A stretch of DNA of 64,000 bases from Cenococcum geophilum 1.58 (GCA_001692895.1 KV748287.1:162243-226242), one strand, 5' to 3'; positions 47,638 to 59,410 are shown, numbered from the stretch's first letter. The notes: generated by a model not told the origin, from the letters alone. Numbers and translations: made by a program.

Positions 47638-49005
47638 TCAGTCGCGGTTACGGTTCGCGACCCACCTCCTCAGCGCAAACTCTCGGACATTATAACGTTT
47701 CAGAACGTTTCCGACATCAAGCTTGTAGCTAGCGCCAACGCCATGAAACGGCGGGGGTACCTCCACATAGACTAAGATGAGGCTTTTGTGAACTTGCGTC
47801 TGCACGCGATTGATACGATGCAGCCACCACCAATCCCTCTTCTCCTTCTGTTGAACGCTGGCCTTTCGTTCTGGATTTTTAAGCCAGTATGCGTGGCTGT
47901 AAGAGGGGATAATCATGACAGCAAACTCTGCATGACTGAATACTGGACCCCTATTATACAACAAGTAGTCGACAGCAAATTTTACGCCTGGCCGCACTAC
48001 CCATCCCAAGGATCGAAAATGATGGTACACTACGTATCTCAGTAGGAACGGATCATCGGGTTGGATTGAAGGTATGTCGGGAGACGGGGAGGTCGACTGA
48101 TGGCAGAAGAGCTTGAAAAGTGAAGAGGTTGGTATTGGTATTCCCTGGTCAGACACTTCGAGAATCCCAAGTCCATAAGTGAGGAAGAAAACTTCTTCAG
48201 GATTCAATTGCAAGTGTTCTTCATCGAGTTTGATATCAGCAGCTTCGGCGGAGCGTCCACTGTCCTCAGAGGTTAGAATTTGCGTTGGCTTAGCTGGTTT
48301 TATTCCGGATGAGACAGGGGTGTGGCCATTTGCAACATGGTCACTATTTTCGAGATGGCCTTTGGCGTGGCTATTGGAGGGCTGCGGGCGCTTTTCCTTT
48401 AGTTGAGTATCATCGATTGTCTGCTCAGTCTCATCGATTGGCGCTAAATTGCTAATTTTCCCCTCTTCTCTTAGCTGCTGTTCAATGGTTTCCCTCTCCT
48501 TTCTTGCTCGTTCTATCTTGAACTGCCTCCTCTCCTCGCGCCTTTTGCGAGTAACTTCCTCACTAGTTTCCTGGGCTAGAAACCCTCGTTTTCGCTTTTC
48601 CTGATCAAGCCACCGAGGCTCACTACGGCTGAGGGTACCCTTGCCAAAGAACCCTTTCTCCCACAAGGCACGGATGGTCTTGGAGTCTGTAACGTGAACT
48701 GATTGAGTCTCATGCGAGAAGTAGCCTTTGTAACAAACCAAGGGATGTGAGGATGGTGGCCAAAAGAGTTGCGAGAACACTGCATACACAATTCTAAATA
48801 GAGACAGTGGATTGTGTGGAATAAAGGCTGGTAGAGGATATGTATCCAGGGGAAGTGGCCGGGAGTGTATTTGCCCATAGTTTGGCTTCTTAGGCCGAGG
48901 GACACGTTGTTGAGGCTCAGTAGCCTTTTCTGTCGATGCAATTCCATTCGTAGCTGAATCAGCCACCAGCGACGGAACCTCCTTAGAGAGGACGGTAGAA
49001 GTCAT
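47638..49005 (-). CDS. SEN2: tRNA-splicing endonuclease catalytic subunit Sen2
   Basis: Intron-less 455-residue gene. Sen2 cuts the 5' splice site of pre-tRNA introns within the Sen2-Sen34-Sen15-Sen54 heterotetramer. The N-terminal part (residues 1-130) has the conserved PLPAFIPHNPLSL and tRNA-contact region WEKGFFGKGTLSRSEPRW. A charged, likely coiled-coil or disordered stretch follows (about 135-260). The C-terminal endonuclease domain (270-450) has the triad Tyr350 and His358 (LLYNRGPVFSHAEF) and Lys407 (VHKSLILVYV). The length fits filamentous ascomycete Sen2. The ATG at 49005 is the first in frame. The gene is intact. Confidence 0.95.
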   Translation of the reverse strand: MTSTVLSKEVPSLVADSATNGIASTEKATEPQQRVPRPKKPNYGQIHSRPLPLDTYPLPAFIPHNPLSLFRIVYAVFSQLFWPPSSHPLVCYKGYFSHETQSVHVTDSKTIRALWEKGFFGKGTLSRSEPRWLDQEKRKRGFLAQETSEEVTRKRREERRQFKIERARKERETIEQQLREEGKISNLAPIDETEQTIDDTQLKEKRPQPSNSHAKGHLENSDHVANGHTPVSSGIKPAKPTQILTSEDSGRSAEAADIKLDEEHLQLNPEEVFFLTYGLGILEVSDQGIPIPTSSLFKLFCHQSTSPSPDIPSIQPDDPFLLRYVVYHHFRSLGWVVRPGVKFAVDYLLYNRGPVFSHAEFAVMIIPSYSHAYWLKNPERKASVQQKEKRDWWWLHRINRVQTQVHKSLILVYVEVPPPFHGVGASYKLDVGNVLKRYNVREFALRRWVANRNRD

Positions 49006-49588
49006 ATCGAGCCGTATCCATCAACGAGATAACGGTGTATCTTAATTTCTTATCAGCATCCATAAACTCTAGCGAATGAAACATAGGATGAGTGGAGAAA
49101 TTGGGTTGCTCAGATACCGTTGTAGTCTTTCTCAATGAGAATTTGAACCAACAGAGAATGAAGACGAAAGTCAATGTCTTATTCTAGGTTACGAATGGTA
49201 TGTCATCACAGCAAAATCATGCGAATTGAAGGGCGGGAGAGGGGGAGGGCTTGATAAAAAGGATTTAAGTAAATTAAGCTACCTGCAGCGATCAGTCTAA
49301 GTCAAAACTCTGTCCAGAGGAGTCGAAGTGTTGTTTGATATCGTGACAGCTGCTCATTTCCTCCATATATTAGTGAGGACTCCTAGAGAGGAGGATGGAA
49401 GAGGGCCAACAGTGGTAAGAGTGAAGGGAAGTTGGTTGTTGAAGTGTGACTCGAAATCTTCAGTGGCGCCCTACGCCGAAGTTCATCTTATCGATAAGGC
49501 TAATTACCTTTGGTTTTCGTCCGCTGACGAGCATAGCCATCATCCAAATTTCATATTCTCCTCTTGCACAATATAGAGGGCCGCAATC
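49006..49588. other. Divergent promoter region
   Basis: Separates minus-strand SEN2 from the plus-strand scramblase remnant. Small ORFs are present without recognisable content. A G-rich GGGCGGGAGAGGGGGAGGG stretch lies near 49230. Confidence 0.45.
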
Positions 49589-51203
49589 ATGTTTCCTGCT
49601 TCGAGGTCCTCTCAGACCACCCCGGGAATTTATTCAAGCTTTATCTACTAAAACCAATACTCCTAGACTACGAGGTAGCCTCAGCAAACGACCCCCACCA
49701 TCTCCTCTTCTGCGCCATCCTGAAAACTCTCGAGCAGATGGAAAAGGCGAACCGTCCAAGATAGAAGCAGTTTCTGCAGCTCTAAAACAAACCCCCGATT
49801 GTGAAAATAGTTTATTAACCCCAGTCCGCATCCCTGAAGACCCTCATGGAGTACTCAAGGAGAGCCACCCGCCATGTCGCTGCTGGATAACTCGTCCATT
49901 GTAGTACACAGACAACTGGAGATGATGAATGTGCTGATGGGATTTGAGCAAGCGAATAGATATGCTATAATGGATCCGCATGGCAATCATATTGGCTATC
50001 TGGCAGAGCAAGAGCATGACATAGGGAGCACCTTTACACGTCAAATGTTTCGTACCCATAGGAGCTTTACGACACATGTTTTTGATAGGAATGAGAGAGA
50101 AATATTAAGGGTACGTAGCATCTGTTTTGATTATGAATTCATCATTTGTGATACGAGGAGCTATACTGATCTTGCGTATTAGTTCCATCGCCCTTCGGGC
50201 TAGATATCCTCGAGAATCCGAGTCTATGATGCCATTGGGGACAACTCCTCAAAAAGATACACCTCCTCCGCGGCCCTACAGGGCATAAGCGCAGGCTCGA
50301 TCGTAACCAAACCTCTGCCCAGGTTTCTTCCATCCCCCTTTCGGAAATGCGCATCATCGGTGCAGCAGAACAAGAATGGGCACCCTACGTCGTAAATACA
50401 ACCTCTTTCTCTCCCGTCACTTCAACCAATATCAATCTAATTTGCACGCTCCCCAGCTCACATCCGGCGAGCTACCCCTCTCAACCCCAAAAGCGTTACA
50501 GGTCGCAGAAGGGGATTCTCGGCAGTTAGCTTTTCGCAATTTGCGCGAGCCGATGAACCATTTCTCTCATGGGATTTCACACTTCTCTCAGAAAACAAAC
50601 GCCTCATTGGGCCCGTAAACAGGAACTTTTCTGGATTTGCGCGGGAGATCTTCACAGACACTGGAGTTTATGCCCTGTGAATGGATGCTGCTAGTCTTGC
50701 TGCGGAACCATCCTATCTCATCCCGAAAGCAGGCGCTCGTACTAAAAATATTATAACGGAAAGCACACCAAGTATGACACTGGATGCCGATGTAGTTCCC
50801 TATGAGCGGTGGAGCTGCGGATGCTGGTGGTGCAGCAAATACCGGTATAGAAGCAGCGGAATCGGCAGGGGCAGTAGGCAATGCCGCCAGAGGACTGGGA
50901 GCAGGTGAAGGCGCGATAGCTAGTGCAGGTCCTATGGCCGGGTACGAAGTTATGCAGTGTGCCAGGAACAACCAGCGACAGGATGACGCCTCGCCTGCCG
51001 CTATCGACCCGTACGAAGCTCAGCGAAGCCCTCAGCAAGGGCAACCAGATCAAAAAAATCTGCAGGAGGAAGTCTGGGGCGAGAGCACGTGGGGGAATAG
51101 TAACAAGAATGATAGCTCACCCTGGAGTCAGGGAGGCGGTGAAGGCCAAGGAGGTTGCGGAGAGGCTGGGGGCTTGTTTGATGATTTCTTTAGCGATAGC
51201 TAA
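49589..51203 (+). pseudogene. Phospholipid scramblase family (Aim25-like), multiply disrupted
   Basis: Scramblase-family sequence readable in pieces: IEAVSAALKQTPDCENSLL, LLTPVRIPEDPHGVLKESHP, then after a frame change MSLLDNSSIVVHRQLEMMN, GFEQANRYAIMDPHGNHIGY and QMFRTHRSFTTHVFDRN. An intron with a GTACGT donor follows (50111-50182), then FHRPSG, stop, ISSRIRVYDA. The C-terminal half includes RRKYNLFLS, SGELPLS, RLIGPVNRNFSGFAREIF, DTGVYAL, stop, MDAASLAAEPS, and a Gly/Ala-rich tail ending FDDFFSDS. Visible lesions are a frameshift near 49870, TAG at 50201-50203 (family Trp; G-to-A), another frameshift near 50385, TGA at 50678-50680, and at least one more frame change before 50600. The family acts at mitochondrial or plasma membranes. 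The gene is dead here. Confidence 0.85.
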
Positions 51204-51559
51204 CTGGTCAAGGTTTCTGTATTGGGAGGTGTATTACTAGGAAAATGGTTTTATGAGGTATCAATGGTTGGGAAAGTCAAGTCGCACAACTTTCGGGTTG
51301 GTCATTTATGAGGGGCGTCGGAAGTCACTGTTTGCCGGCATATTTTTATATCTTGTACTATGCATGTAGGAATCTTGTGCGATGGACGGGCATGAATATG
51401 ATTCATTCAACTCTATGAATATCCATATATAACAACTGGAAAACCTTGGCAAGTTGAAAACCACGTGACTCGATTATCCCACTTCAACCACCACCCCTCT
51501 AAACCGTAAGCTCAAGCTCACCCCCGTACCACACACAAATTCCACCAGCTCACCCAAAG
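51204..51559. other. Intergenic region / UBC7 promoter
   Basis: Spacer between the scramblase remnant and the UBC7 start. CCACCCC and CCCCCG pyrimidine-rich phrases lie near 51490-51530, typical of fungal promoters. Nothing else is visible. Confidence 0.45.
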
Positions 51560-52244
51560 ATGGCCTCCTCCTCCGCCTCTAAGCGTCTCTTCAAAGAATA
51601 CCGTGGCCTCTCCTCCGACCCACCCGAAGGCATCACCGCAGGCCCTGTAACTGAAGATGACATGTTCGTATGGGAGGCGCTGATACAGGGCCCTGAGGGC
51701 ACGCCATTTGAAGGCGGCATATTTCCCGCCGAGCTGAAGTTCCCCAAGGACTATCCGCTGGCCCCACCTACCATGCGGTTTACGTGTGAGATGTGGCATC
51801 CGAATGGTAAGGGACACATTTTCTAGATGATGGGGAGGGTATGATTGGAGGTATGAGGGCGAAGGAGATGAGCGGTTGGAGAAGGAAAGGGGGAGAGAGG
51901 GAAAGAGTATGAAGGCGTGCGAGCTGGATGCGAGAGGGGTGGGGTAGAGGGGTTTGCAGCGCTGATGGCTAACATTCTGTATTGTCATAGTGTATCCCAA
52001 CGGCACCGTATGTATCTCAATCCTACATCCGCCAGGCGACGATCCACATCACTACGAGCAGGCCTCAGAGCGCTGGTCGCCGATCCAATCCGTCGAGAAG
52101 ATTCTGATTTCCGTCATGAGCATGCTGGCAGAGCCGAACGACGAGTCGCCTGCGAATGTGGACGCTGCGAGGATGTGGCGGGAGCGGAGGAAGGAGTATG
52201 AAAAGATTGTGAGGGGTAATGTTAGGAAGGGGTTAGGCTTGTGA
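51560..52244 (+). CDS. UBC7: Ubiquitin-conjugating enzyme E2, UBC7 type
   Basis: E2 enzyme of the Ubc7/UBE2G class, which works with ER membrane ligases in ER-associated degradation. Two exons, 51560-51806 and 51991-52244, with a 184-bp intron (GTAAGG...CATAG) that splits the Val codon of [11 protein letters not shown], give 166 residues. The HPN motif is at 80-82 and the catalytic Cys at about 90. The acidic/His insertion after the active site ([17 protein letters not shown]) is diagnostic of the UBC7 group. The sequence continues [17 protein letters not shown] and ends VRKGLGL. It reads intact. Confidence 0.95.
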
Positions 52245-52553
52245 TCGCGGTTTTGCAGTTTTTTGTAAGAATAGGAGGAAAGGGTACGACGGTTATGTCA
52301 GGGGTGCATTACGCGGCGTTTGATTTGAGCGGAGACATTGGCATGTATGGCGTTTGGGGTGAGCAGCGACATAAATTATTTAGACAGGAAAGAAACAGCT
52401 CAATTTAACAGCTGGGAGGCAATATAAAGCACCATGCCACCGCTGCTTACACCCAAGAATTGCGCTCTTAATGATCATACAGGGCACATTACGTGCTGTA
52501 AACGACGACTACCCCTCATCCACCTTCCCAGCATCTCCAGACTCTATCGACTG
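52245..52553. other. Convergent intergenic region
   Basis: 3' flanks of UBC7 (+) and the unknown minus-strand gene. No additional feature seen. Confidence 0.5.
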
Positions 52554-53411
52554 TCATTTGCTCCTGATACTGCCAATATTAGTGATCGTGTGACCTCTCT
52601 TCCTACACCGTAATAAGGCTCCTCTATCAGGGACCTCCTCATTTTCCAAAGGCGGCGATAGTGAGCAACCACTGCTTATATCAATGCCGCCATCCTTTGA
52701 CGAATTGGGTTTACAAAGGCCAGGAATCGAGAGAATCATTGATGCCTCATCGAAACCGCTCTCTACGATTTGTCTTTCTCTCCAATGACAGCGGGTTTTC
52801 CCCATATATCTCCTCATCCTGCGAGTAAAACCTGAATGCCCGAGCTGGGTGAAACCCTGCGCGGCTTTTGAGTGGGAAGTTTTCACTGAATTCGGGACCT
52901 GGGAAGCTCCTGTCACTTGACGATGTAGAAGGCTCCTGTTGATTACCTTAGTTGCAATTTTTAGGCGGGATAAAGGAATGAAGGAATGAAGTGAATTGGT
53001 CGGAAACGCTGCGTCAATATTGGTTTGCATTCTGGGGACATATGGAGGCGGGCTTCTTGAGGTGGACGGAGTTATTTCGATGGTTTCGGGGCCAGAAAAA
53101 TCGGACGGGCTGAAAACCAACCTACCGTTCACTTTCGTGTCTTTGTCCCTATCAAGCTGTGGGGCAACCCAGGCATTGCCAAACTTGGATAGGTAGTCGG
53201 GGTCAAGATCGCTACCCCAGGGCGGACGGTGAATGGCCAGATCGAATGACTTGCGAGTCCCGTACGCCCTGACTCTTTCAATAACGCTATAGAGTAGCAT
53301 GCATTGTGCGCTCAAAGCGAAAATAACTTCATCGTCAACCAGCTTGGTATAACGAATGAATTGCCGCTCGTACGCATCTAGACGTACTTGAAGCTAGGAC
53401 TCGGTCATTTC
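52554..53411 (-). CDS. Unknown protein gene with stop at codon 5
   Basis: A single minus-strand frame of about 285 codons. The natural start is the ATG near 53411 (MTES), immediately followed by TAG and then LQVRLDAYERQFIRYTKLVD, VIFALSAQCMLLYSVIERVR, RKSFDLAIHRPPWGSDLDPDYL. The first internal ATG (53315) would give 253 residues but drops the well-formed helical start. The second half is low in conserved pattern, basic, with Ser/Pro stretches. No domain recognised. The TAG would be CAG before a C-to-T change, so the gene may be recently disabled, or translation may start later. Confidence 0.5.
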
Positions 53412-54539
53412 GCAATATTAGATTTTAAACCATTGCATGACCCAAAATGTTCCGCCGCAGAGAGACCAGGCCGCCCTCCATCACAGGTGTGTCGAACAGG
53501 ACGATCAAGAATGAGAACTCTGTCGATTGAAGCTGGCTCTAAAGGCTCTCTATATACATAAGGTAGATGCAGGCAGCAAAGAAAGATAATAGGCAACAGA
53601 AACAGGTGGTAAGACATAGGGTGGTAGGCATCAAAGACAGTAGTAAGACGGTGGTAAGCAAATCCGATCTAGGTCAACAAGATGTCTGGTATGGCCACTT
53701 CTCCAATCGGGATGTTGTGTGGCTGCCGTGAGAGAAAGACATCCGCACAGTCTCCGAAATTCATCTGCTTGATGAACTTGTTCAGGATCTTGAGGCGTCT
53801 GCGATGATAGTTCTAGACGGGTGGAGTTGAATAATTGCTGAGTAGCATTCATGATCGCCGCCTTTTAAGGATGAAGGACAAGTGAATAATGGGATACTTG
53901 CGCTGAAATGAGAAGTGTGCTTGATGTTTGTTTTGATGAGGAAGAAGAGGGTTTAAAGCGTCACATACCAACGAATCCTAACGTTTTTTCCAGATAAACT
54001 GAAGAGCAGGAGTGGTGGTTCTAGAATCGGGTATTGGACTCTCTCGCATCAACCAAGCAATACGTGTTCGCTGTAGAAGTTTTTCTAGAGACTTAAAATT
54101 TAAGAATGGGAAAGCGCCGCGCGCCTGTTTTACAGATGAGCCTTCCGAGATAAAGCAAGCAAACAAGCAGAATTAGGTCATATTATCGGTGTCATAAAGC
54201 CACTCAGCACAGCACTTGAACCATGTAAGAAGCATTTTCGGAAGGCCTTAGCGCCTAACACTATATAGGTGGTTTTATTGTGGACAAATCAAGCCATTGA
54301 ATGAAGAGCATCTCGAGCATCCACTAGACATCAGAATGCTCTCGCTTACCTCTTAAATCAGACGCTCCATAATGCTTCCTATGTCCCTTGAATTCTACAG
54401 CAAAGCGTCTAAGAGTTATCTCACAAACCAGACCCTTCGTGGATCGGTCGTACAACTCCTTATTAACTAACGAAATTTTCCACGAAAGGTCGCGATTTTG
54501 GGTTATCGACACTAGATTCTTAAATCACTGCCAACCTTA
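53412..54539. other. Intergenic region with minor ORFs
   Basis: Two short minus-strand frames are visible. One at 53405-53617 starts with a signal-peptide-like MSYHLFLLPIIFLCCL; another is at 53631-53852. Neither has a recognisable domain or supporting splice structure, so they are not called as genes. Confidence 0.4.
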
Positions 54540-55160
54540 CCACTTTTCCATTATCTAATTACGTCAAAAATAACACAGGGTAAGGCTTTCTATTTTCTCC
54601 TTCTACTGTATATTATAGCTAAATTATATAAAAAGTTAGATATAAGCAACCAGCCACAAATTACAGAGACATATTCTAAAGTGTAACTCTTCTTTTATAA
54701 TACTATATCTTATCCCTTAATAATACTTTTATAGGGCTATAATATATATATAAAGAATAACAACTATTTAAAAAACCTAATATATTAAATAAATACAGAT
54801 ATATCTACTGTAGTTAGGCTATAATTTATAAAAAGAAGAAATCTTAAATTTTTTAAATTACTATTAAAGCGATGCATATAAGCTCTTAGACGCTCTATTA
54901 TAGAATTTAAAATATAAGAAGTAGATATAAACGTATTCTACTCCGTAACCAAGCACGTATTAATCTAACTAAGTTCGGCTAAAATTCTGCTAAAAAGCGT
55001 CTAATTTACAAGATAACCTAAGAGCTTATAGACGTCGTTTTAAGAGTAACTAAATATTTTAAAAATTAATTTTTATTTGCGTTTTATAAAATATAACGCA
55101 GTTATAATAGTCATAATAGAATTTTAAACCAATTATATTCTAGCCTAATATACATAGTAT
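54540..55160. other. Small AT-rich RIP-like island
   Basis: About 600 bp of AT- and TA-rich sequence within the gene island, with abrupt edges. Short inverted phrases (ATAAGCTCTTAGACGC and CTAAGAGCTTATAGACG, about 54876 and 55018) suggest a decayed DNA element, but no clean terminal repeats or duplication could be fixed. Confidence 0.5.
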
Positions 55161-55409
55161 CATTATCATTGTAGTTTCGGCTTTTGCAGTCACAGTTGTA
55201 GTGCGAGGCTGGGATAGAAAGGGTACGTGAAGGGCTCCTAGTTCATGGCGGTCAAATTCAGATGCATTACACATTTCACTAACTAAATTTACCCTACTTA
55301 GGAGGGCCGTGTTTCCCCAGCATCAACTTTACCGCCAGAACTCAGAACCACACAAGAGTTTGATCTAACCGAACTGGACCAACCTCCATACAGCATTAGA
55401 CCTAAGCAC

Positions 55410-57558
55410 TCACGCCTCTTTCACCCCTTTGGCCTCTTGCTCGATCTCCGGAGAAGACGTGACTTCGTCAAACTTGTACAGCTGTGGTGCTGGCCGTCGT
55501 CTTCGAAGGATGTATGTATTGAACCACCATGGTGCTGTTTGGGTAACCTGGAACTTCATATGAGTCCGTGTCGGCACAGCAAATACGTAATCTAATTCCT
55601 CCAGAGTTCGCTGTTTAGTTTCAGGCAACCATAGGAATATCATGAAGAATGCTAGCAAGTTGAGTGCGGCGTAGAAGCCAAAGGTTCCTTGAGGTTTGAG
55701 TGCTCGAAGCATGCGTGGTAGTGTGAGAGAGAGTACGGAAGCCCAAAAATTGTTTGTCGCAACAGCGAACGACATTCCCACCTGGATTGCTTGTTATTAT
55801 GGGAAGAAAAAACTCGTTGCACCCGACTTACCTCTCGATGTGAGAGGGGGAAAACCTCGGCAGAGTAAGTAAATGGGACTGGTCCCTCCCCAGGAGAGTA
55901 GAAAGCGTCAAACAGGTAAATAAAGAGGGCGATCAAACCAAGATGGGCGCTGCTGCTTTCTGGGATCCAGAAACAGAAGCCTGCGGCAAGGAGGGTCCAG
56001 CACATATTTGGGAAGGTGAAAAGGAGGAGACCTCTACGTCCGAAAGTGTCAATTGTCCAGACAGCGGGCCAGGCAAAAACGAAATTCACGAGTCCGAATC
56101 CCCACGAGGCTAGAAGAGCTTTGGTGATGCTTGCTCCGGCTTCTCGAAAAATGGTGGAGGAATAGAAAGCAATAATGTTAACTAGGGGTGCATGTCAGCT
56201 GTCGTGAAATCACAGATGTCTTGCGGGATATTACTTACTGCCACACATTTGCTGAGCAATCATAACGATACCCGCAGCTTGAGTAGCACGCCGTATGCGA
56301 GGAATGGTGACCAATTCAACGAAACGGGTGAAAAAATTCCCATTCGTGGAAAGACCCGACTCCTTTATCAGTATCTCTTCTTGCTTGAGAAGAGTATAAG
56401 TGTAGTAAAGATCCCGGGCCGCTTGAACGGGAGAATTTCGGAGCCTCAGGAAAGACTGGTAGGCCTGAGAAACCCGACCTTTCTTCATAAGCCACCTTGG
56501 TGACTCTGGACAGAAGTAAATTCCTATGACAAGGGGAATAGCAGGAATAAAAGCAGATCCCAATTGCAGACGCCAGGCAATTTTACCGACATCCTGTTTA
56601 CAAAAGGACCTTTAGCCCAAAGCCATTCAGGTACTAAGCACATTTATGGCTTACCTTCACTGCAAGATTGGCACTAGTTCCCATGNAGATACCGAAAGCA
56701 GTCCAAACTTGCCATGACATGACCAAACCTCCACGAATATTTGGAGGGGCATTCTCGGCAGAAAAGACGGGGACCGTTACTTCTTTGAGGCCCATTCCGA
56801 TTCCGAGTAGAACTCTACAAGCTACGAGTTCACCCCAGTGCTGTGATGTTGCCATCCCAAAAGGTGCAAGAAGACTGAAAATCGCTCCTATAAAGATAGT
56901 CCCTCGCCGGCCAATGTAATTGTTGATTGGATCTGAGATCCAAGCAGCACTTTGAAGATAGATATGTATTAGAATTTCTCATAAGCGCGTAATTCAGCGA
57001 CACCGGCGGGGCTTACAAGAAGGCAATTGCAATGTATGGACATGAATTAATAAAGCCCACAATCCATTGATTTTTGGTACAGGTGCCAGCGGCCTCACAC
57101 ACAGATCCCTCCTCTGGGATGTTAAGGGCGACATCGAATGTTAAATTTGCTCCATTTGAGCCTGTTTGATCCCAGCCTTGGATGGCGGCCGCAATTGAAT
57201 TGAGAATGATGGTGAAATAGAGTATCCTAGGATGGCGCCATCGATGAGTCCGCTCTTCGCGTAAAACGGCCCGGTCACTCTCGTCAAGCTCTTCAATTGT
57301 GTCGTATCCAAGAGGATTTTGTGCAACCAGAGCGCCTTTTCGTAGAAGTGGGATTATATCGGTTAATTGATTTTCAGTTGCGAACACGTCTACATCTTGG
57401 AAGAGCTGCTCTTTGGGGATTCCCACTAGAGGGTTTCGGATCCTACGCGGCTTCAGCTAGAAGGACCCTATATTCTTATTTCAACGAACTCACTCTCCGG
57501 TGGTATTCTCGGTCAAATCATGGACGCTTTGACGACGCTTACTCTCATCGGCGAACAT
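55410..57558 (-). CDS. MFS sugar transporter (sugar porter family)
   Basis: Twelve-helix major facilitator transporter of the plasma membrane, sugar/polyol:H+ symporter class; the substrate is not inferable. Six exons on the minus strand: 57494-57558, 57017-57442, 56655-56949, 56239-56593, 55832-56181 and 55410-55781, total 1863 bp or 620 residues, all with GT-AG introns of 50-67 bp. Motifs are [64 protein letters not shown], and [19 protein letters not shown] near the end. The start at [15 protein letters not shown] keeps the frame through the 51-bp first intron. An extra exon further upstream is possible but did not keep frame. One N lies at 56686. Intact as far as can be read. Confidence 0.92.
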
Positions 57559-59214
57559 CGAGCCACGCCTATCAGTATTATCTACAGCAATCGGGCTATT
57601 CAGCCCACGATGAATAATTAGCTGCTGCGAAACAAACACGCCATAATTCGTTAGATATGCTTACTCTGTTTTTGCGTCTTGCGACATCTTGGTGAGAATG
57701 ATGATTGAGGGAAGGCGAGGGCTTAGCCGATAAAATGCAGCGTCAGACGCTTAAGAGCTGCTGCGGGCAGCAAAGCTGGCGCCATCTCTGATTTATCCCT
57801 CTGCAAGACCACTAGGCTGCCCTTGCACCGTTACACTTGTGGCGTGATGGGAAGGGCCAGAGCTGGTTAAACTCCGTTTCTCGGTGGAACTCACCTCGGC
57901 TGTTGATGCATGTCAATGTATCACGCGACGAAAGGAGGCATAAGCCTGCCAATCGATCAAAGACAGGCTGGGCGATGTTACGCTGCCGGTGAGCTTTCGG
58001 TGCCATGGCCCCGGGTTTTCACCATCGGTCAGACAAGGTCACAGAAGTCGAAAAGATCAGAGGTCGATGCGAGAGTCACCAACATTAAGCGAAAGCTTTG
58101 GATTGGCCAATGTAAAACAAATTTGGAGACATGACGTTTCATGGCTGGAAGGCTGCATTTAGGCTGACATGGCTGGCATGGCTGGCGGCTCGGACTCCCC
58201 GGGGAGGCCGGCGCCCAAATCTGGGGTATCAAGGGATCCGGGGTTGCTAGCGCGTAGGTTTTGGATGAGTCGTGGTGTCCACGCAGGTGGATAAACACGT
58301 CTCACAATGGAAAAACAACTTTGCGATGGAATCATGCGACGGTCTTAACAGTATAAAATTGATCGTCGTTGTTTGGGAGCAAATTATCGCGTTGTGGAGA
58401 ACCGCGCACCGGCTCCGTTGGATGGAGCAGGGGCCTAAATTTCGGCCCAGGGTGTCCGCCTTAGCCGTCATTTAGATGCGCCATTTCCAAGATTCCAATG
58501 GGCGTGGCAAATCGGCAGCCAACCTGCATCAAAACTTGACCAGTCAACTTAAATCGACTTTTCTCCTATCTTCGAAATCCTTTCCGATAAAGCTCTCCGT
58601 CTCTACCGCGCCACTCCTCTCGAAATCTTCTCAGCTTTCACCCGTGTTTCTCTTAGCGTTCGATCCATCGCTCACAATCTAGCATCAGCTTCACTAATCC
58701 TCACTGCACATTGGACCGCCCCATTAGGCGTCTAGGCGTTAAAGCTGATCTTACATTTGCACCCGCAGCGATCAAGGCCGAGGACAGGTTCCAACCTTTC
58801 AAAATTTCCCAGATGATGGCGTCAGCACTGGCCTGTGACCAGATGTGCACGTTTGATACAGAATTGTGTACAGCCACAAAATTGAAGGTGGTTATTGATT
58901 TCATTGGATTCTAGCAAGTTTGTCAAGATTTTACTATTAACTCTGTTGTTATCAAGGAAGAGCCCAATCATGGAAGATAACCGGGGTTAAGGCTTTTTAG
59001 CAGAATTGCAATTTCTTGTGTCTGCCACTGCTTCGATCAAAAGCTTATTAACATAAGGATACCGTAAAGTACTGCTTCTACGACAGAAAAGATGGAATCT
59101 CCTTCGCCGTCAGGATTGGCGCCGCCAGTGGACAGAATCTCAACACGATCTCCTTTTCCACGTGTTGTAGCCGAAACACACCGTCCCATATTTACTTATT
59201 ATTTGCCCTTGCCG
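57559..59214. other. Long intergenic region
   Basis: Upstream region of the transporter and beyond. Base composition is normal and several short ORFs exist on both strands. A plus-strand stretch near 58556-58735 reads coding-like (ILSDKALRLYRATPLEIF) but has no start or partner exon. No gene is supported. Confidence 0.4.
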
Positions 59215-59404
59215 TCAGAATAAATGAGAAAGCGCCATGCCGGCTAATCGAATAGATATCCGTTCGCGCCAGTACTCCTGCTTATCTCGAAAATCCTTAT
59301 ATTTAGCATTGGAAATGTTCGCGGCGATATATGATAGGCTCTCAATATATTCCAGTCCCTGATCCGTGGCGAGCAACAAAGATGCCTCCACGTGGTTTTT
59401 TTTG
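59215..59404 (-). pseudogene. Orphan C-terminal coding fragment
   Basis: A minus-strand frame of about 62 codons with coding character. It starts after an in-frame TAA as DKKNHVEASLLLATDQGLEY, continues IAANISNAKYKDF and RDKQEYWRERISIRLAGMAL, and ends at TGA (59215-59217). No start codon or upstream exon exists because the sequence turns AT-rich at about 59410. It is most likely the 3' end of a gene whose 5' part was lost to or obliterated by the transposon block. Function unknown. Confidence 0.5.
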
Positions 59405-59410
59405 TCTTAG

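Noticed and set aside
49446-49904. 152-codon plus-strand ORF as an independent gene
   Set aside because: Its second half is the N-terminal part of the scramblase remnant; its first half has no support.
3247-53411. TAA/TAG reassigned as glutamine codons
   Set aside because: SEN2, UBC7, ribokinase and the transporter use ordinary stops and contain no internal TAA/TAG; RIP-type mutation explains the affected genes more simply.
53405-53617. Small secreted protein with signal-like N-terminus
   Set aside because: Hydrophobic start alone in a 70-codon frame overlapping the 5' end of the neighbouring gene; no further support.
54540-55160. MITE in the small AT-rich island
   Set aside because: Inverted phrases exist, but no terminal repeats with a matching target duplication could be found.
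58711-58914. 67-codon plus-strand ORF
   Set aside because: Overlaps an equally long ORF on the other strand; no domain or splice context.
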